DNA of 23,621 nt from an uncultured Collinsella sp. (lineage in GTDB: Bacteria; Actinomycetota; Coriobacteriia; Coriobacteriales; Coriobacteriaceae): the NCBI GenBank assembly GCA_959596505.1, contig CAUFWM010000025.1, positions 1-23,621 on the forward strand, in the 5' to 3' direction. Numbering within the stretch: position 1 is the first letter of the stretch; every line of letters begins with the position of its first letter. The position numbers and the translations under genes were made by a program. The notes beneath the pieces are model-generated. The model saw only the letters and a list, made by a program, of their open reading frames with translations, did no database searches and was not told where the DNA came from. Positions 13,774-20,684 of the stretch are shown here, one piece after another.

Positions 13774-14276
13774 TAGTTCTCCTCCTTGGCGGCGGCGGCG
13801 TCCTCAGCAGCCCACTTGGCCTCGAGAGCGGCCTCCTCAGCCATTTCCTTCTCGATGCGCTGCTCAGCGTTCTTAGCAACCACAATCTTGGTCTTGATGG
13901 GGAGCTTGTGCTGAGCAAGACGCAGGGCCTCGCGAGCGACATCCTCGGGAACACCCTTGACCTCGAACATGATGCGGCCGGGCTTGACGACGGCCACCCA
14001 CTCCTCGGGGTTACCCTTACCAGAACCCATGCGAGTCTCGGCAGGCTTCTTGGTGATGGGCTTATCGGGGAAGATCGTGATGTAGACACGACCGCCACGC
14101 TTCATGTAGCGGGTCATGGCAATACGAGCGGCCTCGATCTGACGGTTAGTGATCCAATGGGCCTCGAGAGCCTGGATACCAAACTCGCCGAAATGCAGCT
14201 CGGTATTACCCTTGGCCTGGCCCTTCATGGAGCCACGCTGCACCTTGCGGTGAAGAATACGCTTAGGGGCAAGCAC
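13773..14276 (-). CDS. rplP: 50S ribosomal protein L16, 167 aa, with C-terminal extension
   Basis: Binds 23S rRNA by the A-site tRNA and is needed for late 50S assembly. The N-terminus MLAPKRILHRKVQRGSMKG, the block GRVYITIFPDKPITKKPAET and the segment RMGSGKGNPEEWVAVVKPG are typical. The usual length is about 137-145 residues; here some 25-30 extra Glu/Ala-rich residues follow (AEQRIEKEMAEEAALEAKWA onward). The start is GTG at 14276, overlapping the rpsC stop by one base (TAGTG), which indicates translational coupling. Confidence 0.97.
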   Translation of the reverse strand: MLAPKRILHRKVQRGSMKGQAKGNTELHFGEFGIQALEAHWITNRQIEAARIAMTRYMKRGGRVYITIFPDKPITKKPAETRMGSGKGNPEEWVAVVKPGRIMFEVKGVPEDVAREALRLAQHKLPIKTKIVVAKNAEQRIEKEMAEEAALEAKWAAEDAAAAKEEN

Positions 14277-14986
14277 TACTGACCCCTCCTCTCGGAGTTA
14301 CGACGACGAGGACGGGAAGAGCCCTCGAGTGCAGGGTTGGGAACAGGCTGGCCCGGGAGCTTCTCGCCCAGGTAAATCCAGACCTTCACGCCGCAAGCGC
14401 CCATGGTGGTGCTGGCGACAGCCGTGCCGTAGTCGATCTTGGCACGGAGGGTGTGCAGAGGCACGCGACCCTCACGGTACCACTCACGACGGCCCATCTC
14501 GGCACCGCCGAGACGACCGGAGCACTGGATACGGATGCCCTTAGCGCCGGCCTTGCGGGCGGACTGGACAGCCTTGCGCATAGCGCGACGGAAGGCAACG
14601 CGGCCCTCGAGCTGCTCGGCGATGGACTGAGCAACGAGGTTGGCGTCGAGCTCGGGACGCTTGATCTCGACAACGTCGACGGAGAGCTGGCCCTTGGAGA
14701 CGCCAGCAACCTTCTCGAGCTCGGTGCGGAGGGTATCGATCTCGGCACCCTTCTTACCGATGACAACGCCGGGGCGAGCGGTGAGGATGATGACCTTCAC
14801 CTTGTCGCCAGCGCGCTCGATCTCGACGCGGGAGACAGCTGCGCGGGAAAGACGCTTCTCGAGGTACTTGCGGATCTCGAGATCGTTACCGAGGGTCTTA
14901 GCGTAATCCTTCTCTGCGAACCAGCGGGAGCGCCAGTTCTCGGTGATGCCAAGACGGAAGCCGGTGGGGTAGACTTTCTGACCCAT
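14276..14986 (-). CDS. rpsC: 30S ribosomal protein S3, 236 aa
   Basis: Forms part of the mRNA entry channel of the 30S head and helps unwind mRNA structure. It begins MGQKVYPTGFRLGITENWRS, has the type II KH domain with GVVIGKKGAEI near residues 75-85, and the C-terminal domain with GIRIQCSGRLGGAEMGR and YGTAVASTTMGACGVKVWI. ATG 14986 has GGAGG 11 nt upstream, overlapping the end of rplV. Order and orientation match the standard S10 operon. Confidence 0.98.
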   Translation of the reverse strand: MGQKVYPTGFRLGITENWRSRWFAEKDYAKTLGNDLEIRKYLEKRLSRAAVSRVEIERAGDKVKVIILTARPGVVIGKKGAEIDTLRTELEKVAGVSKGQLSVDVVEIKRPELDANLVAQSIAEQLEGRVAFRRAMRKAVQSARKAGAKGIRIQCSGRLGGAEMGRREWYREGRVPLHTLRAKIDYGTAVASTTMGACGVKVWIYLGEKLPGQPVPNPALEGSSRPRRRNSERRGQ

Positions 14987-14992
14987 ACAGCT

Positions 14993-15364
14993 TTACGCCT
15001 CCTTTCGAGGAGCAACGACGACGGTGATGTGGGAAGTACGCTTCAGAATGCGAGAAGCGGAACCCTTGGCGCGGGGACGGATGCGCTTAAGCGTCGGACC
15101 CTCGTCAACATAGGCAGCGGCGACAACCAGGTTGTCGGCACGCAGACCGTTGTTGTTCTCGGCGTTCGCAACGGCGGAACGGAGAACCTTCTCGACATCC
15201 ACGGCGACGGCGCGGTCGCAGAAGTGGAGGATGTCGAAGGCCTGAGCGACAGGCTTGCGGCGGATCAGATCGACCACCAGGCGGGCCTTGCTGGGGGAAA
15301 CACGCACGTACTTAGCGACGGCGCGAACCTCGGTGGCCTCAGTTTCAATAGACTTAGTTGCCAT
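14993..15364 (-). CDS. rplV: 50S ribosomal protein L22, 123 aa
   Basis: Binds all domains of 23S rRNA; its long beta-hairpin lines the polypeptide tunnel. Seen: YVRVSPSKARLVVDLIRRKP near the N-terminus, ALRSAV-type helix VLRSAVANAENNNG, and the hairpin KRIRPRAKGSASRILKRTSH. The N-terminus has about ten extra residues (MATKSIETEATEV) before the conserved part. ATG 15364 follows a G-rich stretch (GGGGG) 10 nt upstream. Changes in the hairpin are known to affect macrolide response; nothing unusual stands out. Confidence 0.97.
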   Translation of the reverse strand: MATKSIETEATEVRAVAKYVRVSPSKARLVVDLIRRKPVAQAFDILHFCDRAVAVDVEKVLRSAVANAENNNGLRADNLVVAAAYVDEGPTLKRIRPRAKGSASRILKRTSHITVVVAPRKEA

Positions 15365-15378
15365 TTACGGTTAACCCC

Positions 15379-15639
15379 CTATTTGGCCTTGTGGCCACGG
15401 AACGTACGAGTCGGCGCGAACTCGCCGAGCTTGTGACCAACCATGGACTCGGTAACATACACGGGCACATGCTTGCGGCCGTCGTGGACGGCGATGGTGT
15501 GACCAACCATCTCGGGGAAGATGGTGGACGCGCGGGACCAGGTCTTCACGACGTCCTTCTTGCCAGCCTCGTTCATCGCGGTGATACGCGAGAGAAGGCG
15601 AGTCTCCACGAACGGGCCCTTTTTGAGACTTCTGCTCAT
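15379..15639 (-). CDS. rpsS: 30S ribosomal protein S19, 86 aa
   Basis: Sits in the 30S head with S13 and contacts the A-site finger. MSRSLKKGPFVETRLLSRI, ASTIFPEMVGHTIAVHDGRK and FAPTRTFRGHKAK are the diagnostic segments. ATG 15639 follows AGGAG 9 nt upstream. It lies 32 nt after rplB and 14 nt before rplV, in the standard order. Confidence 0.98.
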   Translation of the reverse strand: MSRSLKKGPFVETRLLSRITAMNEAGKKDVVKTWSRASTIFPEMVGHTIAVHDGRKHVPVYVTESMVGHKLGEFAPTRTFRGHKAK

Positions 15640-15671
15640 AAGTGCTTTCTCCTAAAACTCGGTATCCGAAA

Positions 15672-16502
15672 TTACTTCTTACGGCGACGAATGATGTGCT
15701 GGTTCGAGACCTTCTTCTTCTTGCGCGTACGAAGGCCCTTCGTCGGCTTACCCCAGGGGGTAACGGAGGGACGACCAGAGGTGTGGTTCTTGCCCTCGCC
15801 ACCGCCGTGCGGGTGGTCGACAGGGTTCATGACGGTACCGCGGACGGTCGGGCGCACGTTCATGTGACGCTTACGGCCGGCCTTGCCGATGACGATGTTG
15901 GCGTGATCGGCGTTGCCGACCTCACCGACGGTGGCACGGCAGGTAACGAGGATGCGGCGCATCTCGGAGGAAGGCATACGGACGATAGCGTACTTGCCCT
16001 CCTTACCCATCAGCTGGCAGGAATTACCGGCGGAGCGGGCGATAGCGGCGCCCTTGCCCGGCTGGAACTCGACAGCGTGGATGAGCGTACCGACGGGGAT
16101 GTCGGCGAGGGGCAGAGCGTTGCCCGGCTTGATGTCGGCGTCAGAACCGGACATGACGGTCTGACCGACCTCGAGGCCCTTGGGGGCCAGGATGTAGCGC
16201 TTCTCACCGTCAGCGTAGTGCAGCAGAGCGATGCGAGCGGAACGGTTCGGATCGTACTCGATCGTGGCAACCTTGGCGGGCACGCCGTCCTTGTTGCGCT
16301 TGAAGTCGATCACGCGGTAACGACGCTTCACGCCGCCGCCCTGGTGGCGGGTGGTGATGCGGCCGTTGTTGTTACGACCGGCCTTCTTGGGCAGGGGCTC
16401 GAGAAGAGACTTCTCGGGCTTGGTGCAGGTGATCTCGGAGAAATCGGAGATCGTCTGCCAACGCCTACCAGCGGAGGTCGGCTTAAGGTGCTTTACAGCC
16501 AT
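15672..16502 (-). CDS. rplB: 50S ribosomal protein L2, 276 aa
   Basis: A primary 23S rRNA binder needed for subunit joining and for peptidyl transferase centre structure. The start MAVKHLKPTSAGRRWQTISD, the repeated SH3-like and OB-like core, and the conserved loop NPVDHPHGGGEGKNH (with the essential His) near residue 225 are clear, followed by the basic tail ending HIIRRRKK. I chose ATG 16502 (AAGGG 6 nt upstream); longer in-frame starts reach into the 179-nt leader. That leader is unusually long for this operon and holds a hairpin (16628-16663) and a 26-bp element shared with the rplC leader. Confidence 0.97.
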   Translation of the reverse strand: MAVKHLKPTSAGRRWQTISDFSEITCTKPEKSLLEPLPKKAGRNNNGRITTRHQGGGVKRRYRVIDFKRNKDGVPAKVATIEYDPNRSARIALLHYADGEKRYILAPKGLEVGQTVMSGSDADIKPGNALPLADIPVGTLIHAVEFQPGKGAAIARSAGNSCQLMGKEGKYAIVRMPSSEMRRILVTCRATVGEVGNADHANIVIGKAGRKRHMNVRPTVRGTVMNPVDHPHGGGEGKNHTSGRPSVTPWGKPTKGLRTRKKKKVSNQHIIRRRKK

Positions 16503-16582
16503 TACAATCCCTTTCAATAGGAATCCGTTAGCCATCGCAGACAGGGATTCGAGGTTCTGCCTCGGGTGCGATGACACCGGAC

Positions 16583-16608
16583 GTATACACGGTTCCGGGC
16601 GTGTCCAT
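16583..16608 (-). repeat. 26-bp leader element upstream of rplB
   Basis: 23 of 26 bases match 18448-18473 upstream of rplC, in the same orientation. On the minus strand it starts ATGGACACGCCCG and ends CCGTGTATAC. ACACG and CGTGT can pair into a small hairpin; the one arm change between copies keeps pairing as a G-U. It may be a promoter (TATAC at its end) or a regulator or ribosomal-protein binding site. Confidence 0.65.
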
Positions 16609-16627
16609 TTTATACGCCCAAAACCTT

Positions 16628-16663
16628 GAGCTCTCGCCTCCCCTATTTGGGAGGCATGAGCTC
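16628..16663 (-). terminator. hairpin in the rplW-rplB gap, possible attenuator
   Basis: A 7-bp inner stem (GCCTCCC with GGGAGGC) and a 6-bp outer GAGCTC pair, separated by a 2x2 internal loop, follow the rplW stop by about 20 nt. Only a short T run (GGTTTTGG) follows, so it is probably a leaky terminator or an RNA-processing or stabilising site. A GTATAAAA lies just downstream. Confidence 0.45.
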
Positions 16664-16681
16664 ACTCAACAGCAGCGAGTC

Positions 16682-16969
16682 TTAGGCCTGGTTGCCAAAG
16701 ACCTCGATGGTGTCACCCTCGGCCAGCGTGACGATGGCCTTCTTCCAAGAACGGGTCTTGCCGGCGACATAGCGCACGCGCTTGGTCTTGGGCTTGACCG
16801 TCAGGGTGTTCACGCGAACGACCTTGACGCCGAAGATCTCCTCGACGGCATCCTTGATCTGATACTTGTTAGCATCCTTGGCGACCTCGAACGTGTACTT
16901 GTTCTGCCCCATGCCGGAGAAGGAACGCTCGGACACGATCGGACGGATGATGATCTCGTGGGCGGTCAT
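16682..16969 (-). CDS. rplW: 50S ribosomal protein L23, 95 aa
   Basis: Tunnel-exit protein that docks trigger factor and SRP. MTAHEIIIRPIVSERSFSGM at the N-terminus, FEVAKDANKYQIKDAVEEIF and VNTLTVKPKTKR in the middle are family hallmarks. The ATG follows the rplD stop with no gap (TAAATG), and GGAGG lies inside rplD. A 179-nt gap separates it from rplB, whereas the other genes lie close together or overlap, apart from rpsQ-rplN. Confidence 0.97.
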   Translation of the reverse strand: MTAHEIIIRPIVSERSFSGMGQNKYTFEVAKDANKYQIKDAVEEIFGVKVVRVNTLTVKPKTKRVRYVAGKTRSWKKAIVTLAEGDTIEVFGNQA

Positions 16970-17596
16970 TTAAGCAAGCACCTCCCCGAAGTGAGCGGCG
17001 ATGTCGGCGGGCATCAGCACGGCGTTGTTGTTGACGAGATCGTAGGTGTTGGCCTCGTCGGCAGTGATGATGAACGTCTTGGGAATGTTGCGGAACGACA
17101 GGTAGGCGTTGACGTCCTCATCGCGAACGATGATGGTCAGACGCTTGCCCTCAAGGCCGAGAGCCTTGAGCATGGCGACGGCAGCCTTGGTGGAAGGCTT
17201 CTCGAAGCCGTAGTCGTCGACGAGCACGAGCTCGCCATCGGCCAGCTTGGCGGACAGCGCGGAGCGCATAGCCAGCTTGACCTCCTTGTTGTTCATACGC
17301 TTAGCGTAAGAACGGGGCTTGGGGGCGAAGACAACGCCACCGTGACGCCACTGGGCAGCACGGATGGAACCCTGGCGGGCACGGCCGGTGCCCTTCTGAC
17401 GCCAAGGCTTCTTGCCGCCACCGGAAACCTCAGAGCGACCCTTAGCAGACTGGGTGCCCTGACGCCAAGAGGCCATCTGGCACTTGACGATGTGGTGCAT
17501 AACGTGGATGTTCGGCTCGATGCCGTACACCTCAGCGGCGAGCTCGGCCTCGGCGACCTTCTTGCCCTCGCTGTTCTTTACTTCAAACTTTGCCAT
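16970..17596 (-). CDS. rplD: 50S ribosomal protein L4, 208 aa
   Basis: Binds domains I and II of 23S rRNA; its long loop reaches into the exit tunnel. In gamma-proteobacteria it also represses the S10 operon by binding its leader. The loop is clear (KKPWRQKGTGRARQGSIRAA, about residues 62-82), as are the N-terminal strand MAKFEVKNSEGKKVAEAEL and the C-terminal PKTFIITADEANTYDLVN. ATG 17596 follows AAGGAG at a 9-nt gap. Whether L4 regulates this operon is unknown; the leader is unlike that of E. coli. Confidence 0.97.
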   Translation of the reverse strand: MAKFEVKNSEGKKVAEAELAAEVYGIEPNIHVMHHIVKCQMASWRQGTQSAKGRSEVSGGGKKPWRQKGTGRARQGSIRAAQWRHGGVVFAPKPRSYAKRMNNKEVKLAMRSALSAKLADGELVLVDDYGFEKPSTKAAVAMLKALGLEGKRLTIIVRDEDVNAYLSFRNIPKTFIITADEANTYDLVNNNAVLMPADIAAHFGEVLA

Positions 17597-17642
17597 TTAA
17601 GTGTTCTCCTTGGTATGACGCTGGGCTAAATGGGCTGGGCCC

Positions 17643-18263
17643 TTAGGCCATACGGATGGCGACGAGACCATTCTTGGCACCCGGGACAGCGCCCTTGACC
17701 AAGATGAGGTTCTGCTCGGCATCGATGCGGACAACGGAAAGGTTCTTGACGGTAACGCGCTCGTTACCCATGTGACCGGCCATCTTGACGCCCTTGAGGA
17801 CGCGCGCAGGATAGGCGCACTGACCGATAGAACCGGGGTGACGCTGGAAGTGAGAACCATGCGTCATAGGACCGCGGCGCTGACCCCAGCGCTTGATGCG
17901 ACCCTGGAAGCCCTTACCCTTGGAGGTACCGATGACGTCGACCTTCTCGACATCAGCGAAATCAGCGACGGTGACGACCTCGCCGACCTTGTGCTCCTCG
18001 CCGTTCTCGACGCGGACCTCACGAAGGAAGCGGACAGGCTCGACGCCGGCCTTGGCGAAGTGACCAGCCATGGGCTTGTTCACGTTCTTGGCCTTGATGT
18101 CGCCGAAACCGATCTGGACGGCGTCATAGCCGTCGGTTGCCTGAGTTTTAACCTGCGAGACAGCGCAGGGGCCAGCCTGGATGACCGTGACGGGAACGAC
18201 GTTGTCGTCCTCGTCCCAAACCTGGGTCATGCCAATCTTGCGGCCGAGAATCATGCTGATCAA
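17643..18263 (-). CDS. rplC: 50S ribosomal protein L3, 206 aa, TTG start
   Basis: One of the first proteins in 50S assembly, reaching to the peptidyl transferase centre. ILGRKIGMTQVWDE at the N-terminus, the central GTSKGKGFQGRIKRWGQRRG loop, HFQRHPGSIGQ, and KMAGHMGNERVTVKNL are diagnostic. The best start is TTG 18263, with GGGA 7 nt upstream and a normal family length; the ATG at 18254 has no ribosome site at a usable distance. It is the first gene of the operon: rpsJ, which normally precedes it, is not in this window, and 450 nt of non-coding DNA lies upstream. Confidence 0.95.
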   Translation of the reverse strand: MISMILGRKIGMTQVWDEDDNVVPVTVIQAGPCAVSQVKTQATDGYDAVQIGFGDIKAKNVNKPMAGHFAKAGVEPVRFLREVRVENGEEHKVGEVVTVADFADVEKVDVIGTSKGKGFQGRIKRWGQRRGPMTHGSHFQRHPGSIGQCAYPARVLKGVKMAGHMGNERVTVKNLSVVRIDAEQNLILVKGAVPGAKNGLVAIRMA

Positions 18264-18446
18264 GATATGATCCCAACTCTCGCGTGGTCTTGGGACAATG
18301 CGTACACCACCGAGCGTACGCCCCTAGAGGACCACTACTTACACGACGTGCTCCCCAGTCTTGTATTGCGTCCGGACTACCTGACAACCCTATTAAGCAG
18401 GCATTTTGTCCAGCCAGAATACTCCCCTGGTTACACACAGCTGTTT

Positions 18447-18476
18447 AGTATACACGGGTGCGGGCGTATCCATCGA
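18447..18476 (-). promoter_or_regulatory. candidate rplC operon promoter
   Basis: On the minus strand TCGATG (18476-18471), an 18-nt spacer and TATACT (18452-18447). The -10 is good and the -35 weak. It coincides with the 26-bp element shared with the rplB leader. Confidence 0.3.
18448..18473 (-). repeat. 26-bp leader element upstream of rplC
   Basis: Partner of 16583-16608 (23 of 26 identical). On the minus strand it starts ATGGATACGCCCG and ends CCGTGTATAC. It is about 185 nt before the rplC start, against 81 nt for the rplB copy. Confidence 0.65.
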
Positions 18477-18524
18477 GATTCATATTTCACTCACATTGTT
18501 TACGCAGGTAAAGTGCGTGGATGG

Positions 18525-18675
18525 CTCCCGAGCACGGCGGAGGGCCGGAGAAATATATTAAGGTCCCTGCTCTACAGTCCTGCGCAAGACGAAGGCCACA
18601 TTAAGTGGCCTTCTTTGCGTGCGGAACTCGCGATGACCTTAATATATTTCTCCGGCCCTCCGCCGTGCTCGGGAG
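18525..18675. repeat. perfect 41-bp inverted repeat flanking a terminator
   Basis: Arms 18525-18565 and 18635-18675 are exact reverse complements (outer end CTCCCGAGCACGG, inner end ATATATTAAGGTC), separated by 69 bp. The spacer contains a 9-bp terminator-like hairpin at 18591-18613. Each arm is half GC-rich and half AT-rich. There is no transposase and no target duplication next to the arms. Confidence 0.9.
18591..18613. terminator. bidirectional terminator inside the inverted repeat
   Basis: GAAGGCCAC and GTGGCCTTC pair perfectly around ATTAA, with TTT after it on the plus strand and a shorter, interrupted T run (GTCTT) on the minus strand. Confidence 0.6.
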
Positions 18676-18713
18676 ACGACACGTTGATGTCTGCTTAACT
18701 CTGCTCGTTCAGG

Positions 18714-19340
18714 CTAATGACTTTGTTGAGGGTCCACTATTTGCTGGAGAGTGAACTTGCATTGGGACCCGTCGCTCTCTCCTTGCAAATCTTCCTCGTC
18801 AAAATCGAAGATCATGATCGCACAGTTGGGGAGTTTTGCTGGGAGCTCGAAGCCCTCTGGGGCTGCAGCCTTGATGAATTGGCGGCTGGCGCTGCCGTGG
18901 CTTACTGCTAGGAGGGTTTCGATGCCCTCGGCGCCCATGAGATTGGTGAGGGTGTCTACCATGCGCGCTTGCAGCGCCTGGCTTCCTTCTCCTCCGAAGG
19001 GGACCAGATCCTCGCCCGGATCCCAGACGTCGGTGGGAAGGGCATCGTGGGGGCCTTCTTCGAAGGTGCCGTAGCAGCGCTCGATGATGCCTTCGCAGGA
19101 CTCAACTGCTGCGTCCGGGCCAAGGAGTTCGGTTGCAACGAGCCGAGCTGTGTCCATGGCTCGGCCTAAGGGCGAAGAGACCACTTTGTCGGGGACAACG
19201 CCGTGGGCTTTGAGCCATGCGGCTGCCATTCCCGCTTGTTTGCGGCCAAGGTCGGTCAGCGGTGAATCGCAGCGGCCCTGGACCAGCTTTTTGACGTTGA
19301 ACTCCGTCTGACCGTGGCGGAGCAGATACAGCCTCTTCAT
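18714..19340 (-). CDS. histidine phosphatase (phosphoglycerate mutase-like), 208 aa
   Basis: Cytoplasmic phosphatase of the histidine phosphatase superfamily, branch 1. LYLLRHGQTEFN carries Arg8-His9-Gly10, where His9 is phosphorylated during catalysis. SSPLGRAMDTA supplies Arg60, ERCYGTFEEG the acidic Glu87, and AVSHGSASR the second catalytic His148. The variable middle does not point to cobalamin phosphatase, PGM or fructose-2,6-bisphosphatase with any certainty. ATG 19340 follows GGGGAG. It lies 39 nt downstream of the metal transporter gene and may share its transcript. Confidence 0.88.
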   Translation of the reverse strand: MKRLYLLRHGQTEFNVKKLVQGRCDSPLTDLGRKQAGMAAAWLKAHGVVPDKVVSSPLGRAMDTARLVATELLGPDAAVESCEGIIERCYGTFEEGPHDALPTDVWDPGEDLVPFGGEGSQALQARMVDTLTNLMGAEGIETLLAVSHGSASRQFIKAAAPEGFELPAKLPNCAIMIFDFDEEDLQGESDGSQCKFTLQQIVDPQQSH

Positions 19341-19379
19341 ATTCTCCCCTTCTGTATAACTTGCTTTGCCGGCACAGCC

Positions 19380-20534
19380 CTACTCGTGGGTATGCCCTAC
19401 GTAGTCTTCGTCGATCGTAATCTTGGCAATCGACTTGGGGTATTCCGACTCGACCCGTTTCGCCAACTCGTGCTTTAGGTCCTCGGCGCTCATTCGCAGA
19501 TCCGAGGGTCGCACGCAGTCAAAGATCACATTGGTGTGCGTGGGGCCCGGCACGCAACGCAGATCGTGAATCGAAAGGCGGTTATCAATCTCCTGGGCCA
19601 TAGCGTTGATGCGCAGGCGCATGCTCGCCACATTTGAATCGTCGGTCACTATGGGATCGTAATGAAGCGTGACGATCATGCCGTCTTCGTTCCTAAACGC
19701 CTGTTCGATGTTATCGAGCGTGTCGTGACTTTCCAGCGGGCTGGCCTCGGCCGCCATCTCGGCGTGCGCACTTGCAAACTTCCTGCCCGGACCGTAATCG
19801 TGAACCATCAAATCGTGAACGCCCAAAACGCCGGGGTAGCTCATAATCTTGTCTCGAATGTGCTTGACCAGCTTTGGATCGGGTGCCTGGCCCAAAAGCG
19901 GGCTCACCGTATCCTGGATGAGCTCAAAGCCGCTCCAGCCAATATAGGCGCCAACGGCAAGGCCGACCCATGCGTCAAGATTGAGGCGAGTCACCTGCGA
20001 AACAATTGCGCACGCCAGCACAGCACCCGTGGCTAGGACATCGTTCTTTGAGTCCTGAGCGGTCGCATGCAGTGTCTCGGACTCAATGCGATCGCCGAGC
20101 TTTTGGTTGAGGGCCGCCATCCAGAGCTTTACGACCATCGAAAGCACTAGAACCGCCACCAGGACAAGCGAGAACTCGACAGGCTCGGGGTTAACAATTC
20201 GCTCCACCGACGACTTCACCAGCTCAACGCCAATAAGCAGCACGAGCGCCGCCACGACCAGGCCCGAGAGATACTCATAGCGACCGTGGCCGTAAGGATG
20301 CTCGGGGTCGGCCGGCTTACTCGCCAGCTTAAAGCCCAGCACGCTCACGATATTCGAGCTGGCATCGGACAGGTTGTTCATGGCATCCGCCACGATCGAA
20401 ACCGATCCCGACAGCACGCCAATTGCGCCCTTCGCAGCGCATAGTGCCACATTGGCGAGAATACACACCACGCCTGTCAACGTTCCCACGCGCGCACGGT
20501 CGCCCTGCGCACGACGAACAATCCACTCGACCAT
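19380..20534 (-). CDS. cation diffusion facilitator metal exporter, 384 aa
   Basis: Proton-coupled divalent metal exporter of the CDF family in the inner membrane. There are about six membrane segments in the first 210 residues, then a cytoplasmic C-terminal domain (VHDLMVHDYGPGRKFASAHA is its ferredoxin-like start). Transport-site residues: Asn53-x3-Asp57 in TM2 (MNNLSDASSN) and Asp161-x3-Asp165 in TM5 (AQDSKNDVL). An N/D-rich site without His in the pairing positions resembles manganese-type CDF proteins more than zinc-type, which usually have HxxxD; that is an inference. HPYGHGRYEYLSGL is the typical loop after TM2. The C-terminal tail is longer than in most members, with an extra folded segment of about 90 residues. 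ATG 20534 follows GGCGG. Confidence 0.9.
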   Translation of the reverse strand: MVEWIVRRAQGDRARVGTLTGVVCILANVALCAAKGAIGVLSGSVSIVADAMNNLSDASSNIVSVLGFKLASKPADPEHPYGHGRYEYLSGLVVAALVLLIGVELVKSSVERIVNPEPVEFSLVLVAVLVLSMVVKLWMAALNQKLGDRIESETLHATAQDSKNDVLATGAVLACAIVSQVTRLNLDAWVGLAVGAYIGWSGFELIQDTVSPLLGQAPDPKLVKHIRDKIMSYPGVLGVHDLMVHDYGPGRKFASAHAEMAAEASPLESHDTLDNIEQAFRNEDGMIVTLHYDPIVTDDSNVASMRLRINAMAQEIDNRLSIHDLRCVPGPTHTNVIFDCVRPSDLRMSAEDLKHELAKRVESEYPKSIAKITIDEDYVGHTHE

Positions 20535-20613
20535 CTATATCCGCCCCCACGGCACTACCCATATATCTATTGCTCAAACGGATTGTAGTGTAGCCACTTT
20601 GTCCTCCAGATAC

Positions 20614-20646
20614 AAAAAGGCCGCAGCCCACACGGACCACGGCCTT
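20614..20646 (-). terminator. terminator after the EIIC gene
   Basis: On the minus strand AAGGCCGTGGTCC and GGGCTGCGGCCTT pair (with several G-U pairs), followed by TTTTT, 38 nt past the EIIC stop. It separates this gene from the CDF gene downstream. Confidence 0.75.
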
Positions 20647-20684
20647 GGAATGTGGCAAAGGAATCGTCCTTGTGTCGCACAGGT

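Larger units (their letters stand above)
18264..18713. other. non-coding region between rplC and the phosphatase gene
   Basis: No gene is visible. From the rplC side outward it holds an approximately 180-nt leader, a promoter-like element within the 26-bp shared element (18448-18473), and then the 41-bp inverted repeat with a terminator in its middle (18525-18675). Confidence 0.7.

Noticed and set aside
16571..17629. Plus-strand frame of 352 codons across rplW and rplD
   Set aside because: It is antisense to two certain ribosomal genes, with repeat-like composition.
18525..18675. Insertion sequence or miniature transposon based on the 41-bp inverted repeats
   Set aside because: Only 69 bp lies between the arms, no target duplication is visible, and the spacer is a terminator. 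It is kept as an unexplained repeat instead.
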